Assembly: GCA_023250175.1 (NCBI GenBank)
Contig: JAHFBD010000010.1
Location: forward strand, 1-9,365
Direction of reading: 5' to 3'
DNA length: 9,365 nt
From: Candidatus Melainabacteria bacterium
GTDB lineage: Bacteria; Cyanobacteriota; Vampirovibrionia; 2-02-FULL-35-15
Part shown: one piece after another, positions 6,017 through 9,365 of the stretch
How positions within the stretch are numbered: position 1 is the stretch's first letter
Layout of the letters: the number at the start of each line of letters is the position of its first letter
The notes under the pieces: model-generated
Database searches by the model: none
The model's input: only the letters and a program-made list of their open reading frames with translations
Told to the model about the DNA's origin: nothing
Made by a program: the position numbers and the translations under genes

Positions 6017-7357
6017 TTAAATATCCTTTGGATGTGTGATAACTCCCGTTATAGCACTAGCAGCAACTACTGCTGGGCTTGCTAAGTGAGCACGAGAACC
6101 TGCCCCCATACGACCCGGGAAGTTTCTGTTTGTAGAAGATATACATCTTGATTCAGGAGCTACTACTCCCATAGACATTCCAAGACATGGTCCACATGAA
6201 GAATGTGTCCATAAAGCACCAGCATCCTGAAAAATATCATGAAGTCCTTCTTTTTCTGCTTGTCGTTTTACTAGCTGTGATCCTGGAGTAATAATAGTTG
6301 GAATTTTTACTTTTTTACCTTTTAAAATTTTTGCAGCTTCACGAAGATCAGATATCCTTGAGTTCGTACATGACCCAATAAAAGCTTGATCTAAAGTCAG
6401 GTTATTAATTCTTTGCCCTTTTTGTAATCCCATATACTCAAGCGACTTTGCATCTGCATCATCTGAAATAATTCCATCTATATCAATAACTTCCCCAGGA
6501 TTTGTACCCCACGTAACCTTTGGTTTTAAGTTATTCGCATCAATTGTAATTTCCTTATCGTGTTTTGCATCTTTATCGGAAGCAAAATTTAACCATTTAT
6601 TTTTTAGTTTGTTAAATTCGTTTTTATCCTTTGTTATAACTTCTTTATCTTGCAAGTACTCAATGGTGGTATTGTCAGGGTTTATCATTCCACTTGTAGC
6701 ACCTGCTTCAATAGACATGTTGCAGATAGTCATTCTTTCTTCCATTGACATTGCTTCTACAGCAGAGCCAGTATATTCTAAAACATATCCTGTGCCACCT
6801 TTAAAAGTTATCTCTCCAATAATTGCAAGAATTACATCCTTTGCATAAACATAGCGTGGTAATTTTCCATTTATTAAAATCTTAAATGTTTTTGGTTTAT
6901 TTAAAATTAAGCATTGGGCAAGCATTGCACCTGCCTGTGCCGTAGTCCCAATACCAAGAGCAAAAGCACCAAATGCACCATTAGTTCCTGTATGACTATC
7001 ACCACAACACAAAGTAATACCTGGTTGAACATATCCTCTTTCTGGTGCTATTACATGACAAATCCCATTATCTCCAATATCAAAGAGCTTCACATGATGT
7101 TTTATAGCCCAGTTACGAAGGACTTTTGCCTGAATTGCTGTAGCAGTATCTTTAGCTGGTGCAACATGATCATTAACTGCAATTATTCTATTTGAGGAAT
7201 AAAGTTTTCCACCAAAATTCTCATCAATTTCAATAGCACCTTGAGGAGTTGTAATCTCATGAGCAACAATTTGATCCATAAATATCAAATAATTATTACC
7301 GGGCAGCTCTTCAACTATATGTGCATCCCAAACTTTTTCAAAAATCGATTTTCCCAT
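6017..7357 (-). CDS. leuC: 3-isopropylmalate dehydratase, large subunit
   Basis: LeuC is the aconitase-family subunit of isopropylmalate isomerase and carries the 4Fe-4S cluster that binds the substrate hydroxyl. The 446 residues include HEITTPQGA (33-41), VNDHVAPAKD (61-70), GDSHTGTNGAFG (119-130) and the three cluster ligands Cys330 (GSCTNSR), Cys388 and Cys391 (SSCGPCLG), followed by NRNFPGRMG (410-418). All expected ligands are present, so the protein should be active. It is a little shorter than the roughly 466 residues of the Escherichia coli protein. Homoaconitase is the main alternative, but leuD directly downstream and the ordinary bacterial context favour leucine biosynthesis. The ATG at 7357 has only weak purine-rich sequence right before it; a strong AAGGAG lies 32 bases upstream, described separately. 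Confidence 0.95.
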   Translation of the reverse strand: MGKSIFEKVWDAHIVEELPGNNYLIFMDQIVAHEITTPQGAIEIDENFGGKLYSSNRIIAVNDHVAPAKDTATAIQAKVLRNWAIKHHVKLFDIGDNGICHVIAPERGYVQPGITLCCGDSHTGTNGAFGAFALGIGTTAQAGAMLAQCLILNKPKTFKILINGKLPRYVYAKDVILAIIGEITFKGGTGYVLEYTGSAVEAMSMEERMTICNMSIEAGATSGMINPDNTTIEYLQDKEVITKDKNEFNKLKNKWLNFASDKDAKHDKEITIDANNLKPKVTWGTNPGEVIDIDGIISDDADAKSLEYMGLQKGQRINNLTLDQAFIGSCTNSRISDLREAAKILKGKKVKIPTIITPGSQLVKRQAEKEGLHDIFQDAGALWTHSSCGPCLGMSMGVVAPESRCISSTNRNFPGRMGAGSRAHLASPAVVAASAITGVITHPKDI

Positions 7358-7367
7358 TCTTATAATT

Positions 7368-7395
7368 TAGGCTATTTACTTAATGCCTACTCCTT
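7368..7395 (-). promoter_or_regulatory. Displaced Shine-Dalgarno sequence plus hairpin in the leuC leader
   Basis: On the minus strand AAGGAG (7395-7390) ends 32 bases before the leuC ATG, too far for normal initiation. It is followed directly by TAGGC (7389-7385), a 12-base loop and GCCTA (7372-7368). If this small hairpin forms, only 10 unpaired bases lie between it and the ATG, which would bring the Shine-Dalgarno sequence near a usable distance. The loop also contains ATT AAG TAA starting 5 bases after AAGGAG, a possible two-codon open frame. The sequence elements are seen; the function is inferred. Confidence 0.4.
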
Positions 7396-7412
7396 ATTAT
7401 CTGTATCTGTTA

Positions 7413-7418
7413 ATTATA
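7413..7418 (-). promoter_or_regulatory. Candidate -10 box for leuCD
   Basis: TATAAT on the minus strand is a perfect -10 hexamer 55 bases before the leuC ATG, giving a leader of about 50 bases that includes the displaced Shine-Dalgarno sequence. No good -35 box lies at 16-18 bases, so the call is weak. Confidence 0.3.
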
Positions 7419-7427
7419 CATTGATTT

Positions 7428-7433
7428 TATAAT
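7428..7433 (+). promoter_or_regulatory. Candidate -10 box for the patatin-like gene
   Basis: TATAAT on the plus strand would give a leader of roughly 145 bases containing the hairpin at 7533-7560. No -35 match is seen. It lies close to the opposing TATAAT at 7413-7418, so the two could be divergent promoters, but perfect hexamers also arise by chance in DNA this AT-rich. Confidence 0.2.
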
Positions 7434-7532
7434 TATTTCTTGCTTGTAAAGCCACTTGTGCGGTATAAGTAGTTTCTGGGTAAGAAGCTATAAATGGAAG
7501 CTGCAAACTTGTTTTACGTCATATAAATAAAA

Positions 7533-7560
7533 GCATTTGTCCGATTTATTCGGCAAATGC
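7533..7560. promoter_or_regulatory. Strong hairpin in the leuC / patatin divergent region
   Basis: GCATTTG (7533-7539) pairs with CAAATGC (7554-7560) and CCGA (7541-7544) with TCGG (7550-7553): 11 base pairs, one bulged T and a 5-base loop. Read on the plus strand it ends 23 bases before the patatin ATG and has no T tract. Read on the minus strand it is followed by CTTTTATTTATAT, the layout of an intrinsic terminator. It could end antisense transcripts from the patatin side, attenuate a long leuC leader, or act in the patatin leader. Confidence 0.5.
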
Positions 7561-7583
7561 GATCGGGTGAAAAGAATCAGTAG

Positions 7584-8843
7584 ATGGAAACTCAAGCTTG
7601 TCTTGAGCATATAAATGAAATGAAAAAAATTGCATTGGTTTTATCTGGCGGAGCAGCAAGAGGTGCTTATGAAATTGGCGTACTAAAAGCGCTACTTCCA
7701 GAATTACAGAAATATGGTGGAGTAAAAATCATTTGTGGTACAAGTGTTGGTTCTGTTAATGCTTGTTTTCTAGCATCACTAATTCACTTGCCCGTTGAAA
7801 AAATATTAGAAGGATTGGAGCACTATTGGCTTACATTAAAAAGAGAACATGTGTTTATTGAAAACTGGGCACATGCAGGACTTCGATCATTTCTTGGTTC
7901 ACTTAAATTAGGGCAGCCAGACTTTCAAGGGCTTTTAGACAACTCTCCATTGAAACGAATACTAGAGAATGAAATAAACTGGGAGCAACTTAGAAAAAAT
8001 ATCAATGACGAACTTATATATGCACTAACTATAACCGGAACTTCTGTTTCAAGTGGTAGAGCTGTAGTATTTTATGAATCAAATGATCCTAATTGTGTAA
8101 GTGTTATACCACGGGACTCTCACACAAGATTTGTACCAGACAAAATTTCAGCTACGCATGCTCTTGCTTCAGCAGCAATTCCAATATTTTTCAGATCAGA
8201 ACTTATAGAATTTAAAGATCATGACGTTGAGCATGCAGACTGGTTTTGTGATGGTGGAGTAAGACAAAATACGCCACTTGCACCTGCTCTTACACTAGGT
8301 GCAGATGCTCTTGTAATCATTGGATTGCATTTTACAGAAGAAAGAACTAATGCAAGTCTTGAAAAACCAGGCTTACTACAAAACGTTGGGAAGCTTTTAA
8401 ATGCATTATTTTTAGATCACGTTAGATTTGATACTCAGCGATTAAGTATGGTCAATGAAATTCTTGAATCTATTGATGAACCAGAATTAATTAATAGAAT
8501 TAATGATCAAAGAATAAAAAATGGTTATAAACCATGGAGAATTATTCCTGATTTATTTGTTTCTCCTAGTGTTCCAATTAGCGATATAGCAGAAGATATT
8601 TGGGATAAATATCCTGAGACTAGAAAAAGTTTTCGGACATTAGACTGGTTATTTAAGCTTGGCAATTTAAAGGGGCATCTAAGGGGTGACCTTTTAAGCT
8701 ATTTCTTTTTTAACCCTTATTATAGTAGAGCACTTATAGACTTAGGATATAAAGATGGATTAGAAAAGTTAAACTCTTACGTTTGGGATCCCCATAAAAA
8801 ACAGAATGTAAGGCTTATTGATAAAATAGTTGGGAATGTATAA
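7584..8843 (+). CDS. Patatin-like phospholipase
   Basis: Patatin-domain proteins are serine lipid acyl hydrolases using a Ser-Asp dyad. The 419 residues show the oxyanion-hole motif LSGGAARGAYE (20-30), the nucleophile elbow GTSVG (52-56, Ser54), the helix with ASAAIP (195-200), and the catalytic Asp223 in the DGG motif (FCDGGVRQNTPLAPAL). The dyad is complete, so activity is expected. The lipid substrate is unknown. The domain occupies about 14-250. The remaining 170 residues are a C-terminal extension of the kind common in bacterial patatins. No signal peptide or membrane segment is visible, so it is cytosolic or exported by an unrecognised route. The start may be ATG 7584 or ATG 7620 (residue 13, giving MKKIALVLSGG); neither has a clear Shine-Dalgarno sequence. 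It is divergent from leuC and convergent with the repeat gene. Confidence 0.93.
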   Translation: METQACLEHINEMKKIALVLSGGAARGAYEIGVLKALLPELQKYGGVKIICGTSVGSVNACFLASLIHLPVEKILEGLEHYWLTLKREHVFIENWAHAGLRSFLGSLKLGQPDFQGLLDNSPLKRILENEINWEQLRKNINDELIYALTITGTSVSSGRAVVFYESNDPNCVSVIPRDSHTRFVPDKISATHALASAAIPIFFRSELIEFKDHDVEHADWFCDGGVRQNTPLAPALTLGADALVIIGLHFTEERTNASLEKPGLLQNVGKLLNALFLDHVRFDTQRLSMVNEILESIDEPELINRINDQRIKNGYKPWRIIPDLFVSPSVPISDIAEDIWDKYPETRKSFRTLDWLFKLGNLKGHLRGDLLSYFFFNPYYSRALIDLGYKDGLEKLNSYVWDPHKKQNVRLIDKIVGNV

Positions 8844-8852
8844 ATAAATTTA

Positions 8853-8871
8853 ATTACCTCACTGAGGTAAT
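8853..8871 (-). terminator. Palindrome between convergent genes, likely terminator of the repeat gene
   Basis: ATTACCTCA and TGAGGTAAT are perfect inverted repeats around one base; in RNA this makes about 7 pairs with a 5-base loop. On the minus strand it is followed by a T-rich stretch (TAAATTTATTTATA), suiting the end of the repeat gene. On the plus strand it begins 9 bases after the patatin stop but lacks a T tail, so use in both directions is possible but weaker. Confidence 0.5.
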
Positions 8872-8936
8872 ATGCCCTTGATCTTGTACAAAAATGCATA
8901 ATCATCTTGAGTTGATGTAGTTTGAGTAACTAGCTC
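8859..8936 (-). pseudogene. Decayed 3' tail of the repeat gene beyond the premature stop
   Basis: After the TGA at 8937-8939 the same frame stays open for 25 more codons (beginning ELVTQTTSTQDDYA) to a TGA at 8859-8861 inside the palindrome. It aligns with the 76-residue unit (ELVTQATSTQDNYA) until a 1-base deletion near 8893 throws the tail into KIKGILPQ. The premature TGA is a CGA in the next copy (9165-9167), so a C-to-T change shortened the protein. Confidence 0.6.
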
Positions 8937-8941
8937 TCAAC
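8877..8941. repeat. Degenerate partial copy of the 228-bp unit
   Basis: This stretch aligns with 9104-9169, with nine substitutions, all transitions, and one missing base. Divergence stops abruptly at 8942, where perfect identity begins. Confidence 0.85.
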
Positions 8942-9365
8942 GAGCTCGAGGAGATAGCAAAGGAACTTGTTGATCTCTAGGTAAGAAACTATTATAAAAG
9001 GAGTTCAATTCTCTCACTTGTGCAAGTCTTTGAGTTATTACCGCTCTACTTGCTGCTGGTCTACCACTTGGTAGTGGACCTGGGCGACCTTCAAGTACAT
9101 GCTCTTGATCCTGTATAAGAGATGCATAATTATCTTGGGTCGATGTAGCTTGAGTAACTAGCTCTCGATGAGCTCGAGGAGATAGCAAAGGAACTTGTTG
9201 ATCTCTAGGTAAGAAACTATTATAAAAGGAGTTCAATTCTCTCACTTGTGCAAGTCTTTGAGTTATTACCGCTCTACTTGCTGCTGGTCTACCACTTGGT
9301 AGTGGACCTGGGCGACCTTCAAGTACATGCTCTTGATCCTGTATAAGAGATGCATAATTATCTTG
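8937..9365 (-). CDS. 3' part of a tandem-repeat protein gene, 5' end beyond the window
   Basis: The frame is open from the window edge (9365) to a TGA at 8937, giving 142 residues. It continues upstream, since the 228-bp period is a multiple of three and the earlier copy is intact. A GTG at 9245 is internal, because the same GTG recurs in the next copy, so it is not the true start. The 76-residue unit carries, in order, RELVTQATSTQDNYASL, a Gly/Pro-rich stretch (EGRPGPLPSGRP), a likely helix (SRAVITQRLAQVRELNSF) and PRDQQVPLLSPRA. There is no cysteine and no membrane segment. I do not recognise the family and give no function; large repetitive surface or secreted proteins often look like this, but no export signal can be seen. 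The DNA looks richer in G+C than its neighbours. The protein now ends at a premature stop. Confidence 0.75.
   Translation of the reverse strand, partial: QDNYASLIQDQEHVLEGRPGPLPSGRPAASRAVITQRLAQVRELNSFYNSFLPRDQQVPLLSPRAHRELVTQATSTQDNYASLIQDQEHVLEGRPGPLPSGRPAASRAVITQRLAQVRELNSFYNSFLPRDQQVPLLSPRAR
8942..9169. repeat. 228-bp tandem repeat, complete copy
   Basis: One full period. Positions 8942-9137 are identical to 9170-9365. The start point of the unit is arbitrary because the array is continuous. Confidence 0.95.
9170..9365. repeat. 228-bp tandem repeat, copy cut by the window edge
   Basis: The first 196 bases of the next period are visible and carry no difference from the neighbouring copy. 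The array very probably continues to the right. Confidence 0.95.

Noticed and set aside
6609..7195. Plus-strand open frames across leuC
   Set aside because: They lie entirely within leuC on the other strand, have cysteine-rich or irregular composition, and show no motifs. They are shadows of leuC.
7414..7506. Minus-strand 30-codon frame starting at TTG (QLPFIASYPETTYTAQ...) upstream of leuC
   Set aside because: It has no ribosome binding site or ATG, it ends inside the candidate leuC -10 box, and a frame this short is expected by chance. A decayed gene remnant cannot be excluded.
8937..8939. TGA read as an amino acid (recoded stop)
   Set aside because: TGA ends mtnX and leuD normally, and the neighbouring copy has CGA here. 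A nonsense mutation is the simpler reading.
8877..9365. CRISPR array or other noncoding repeat
   Set aside because: The period is 228 bases with no spacers, and the unit keeps one open frame across copies. It is a coding tandem repeat.

Overview
The window is a gene-dense, AT-rich stretch of bacterial chromosome using the standard stop codons (TAA, and TGA at the ends of mtnX and leuD). The bacterial LeuC/LeuD pair and a bacterial methionine-salvage cluster point to a free-living or at least biosynthetically active bacterium. Ribosome binding sites are irregular: clear ones precede mtnB and leuD, none precedes mtnW, mtnX or the patatin gene. The sequence alone does not let me name a phylum. 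No rRNA, tRNA, CRISPR array or insertion sequence is visible, and no gap between genes exceeds 300 bases.

Left part (1-3843, all minus strand). Three methionine-salvage genes are transcribed in the order mtnW (RuBisCO-like enolase), mtnX (phosphatase) and mtnB (dehydratase). This is the order I recall from the Bacillus mtnWXBD operon, but mtnD is not next. In pathway terms MtnB makes the diketone, MtnW enolises it and MtnX dephosphorylates it to the acireductone. The mtnB frame has to start upstream of its first ATG, most likely at an ATT codon behind a good ribosome binding site. mtnW has a good promoter that would give a leaderless mRNA. Beyond mtnB, after a 155-base gap with small repeats, an unrecognised protein of at least 394 residues runs off the left edge.

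Middle part (3907-7357). A plus-strand gene encodes an exported endonuclease/exonuclease/phosphatase-fold hydrolase with its catalytic motifs intact. Its 3' end overlaps that of leuD by 12 bases, tail to tail. leuC and leuD (isopropylmalate isomerase, leucine biosynthesis) form a two-gene minus-strand operon with a single base between them. The leuC leader carries a strong Shine-Dalgarno sequence too far upstream, separated from the ATG by a small hairpin.

Right part (7358-9365). A divergent intergenic region with a strong hairpin leads into a plus-strand patatin-like phospholipase. Beyond it, on the minus strand, is the 3' end of a repeat-protein gene built from 228-bp (76-residue) tandem units. 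The two visible copies are identical over all 196 comparable bases, while the last partial copy is decayed by transitions, a 1-base deletion and a premature stop. This repeat gene and the unknown protein at the left edge are the least explained parts of the window.
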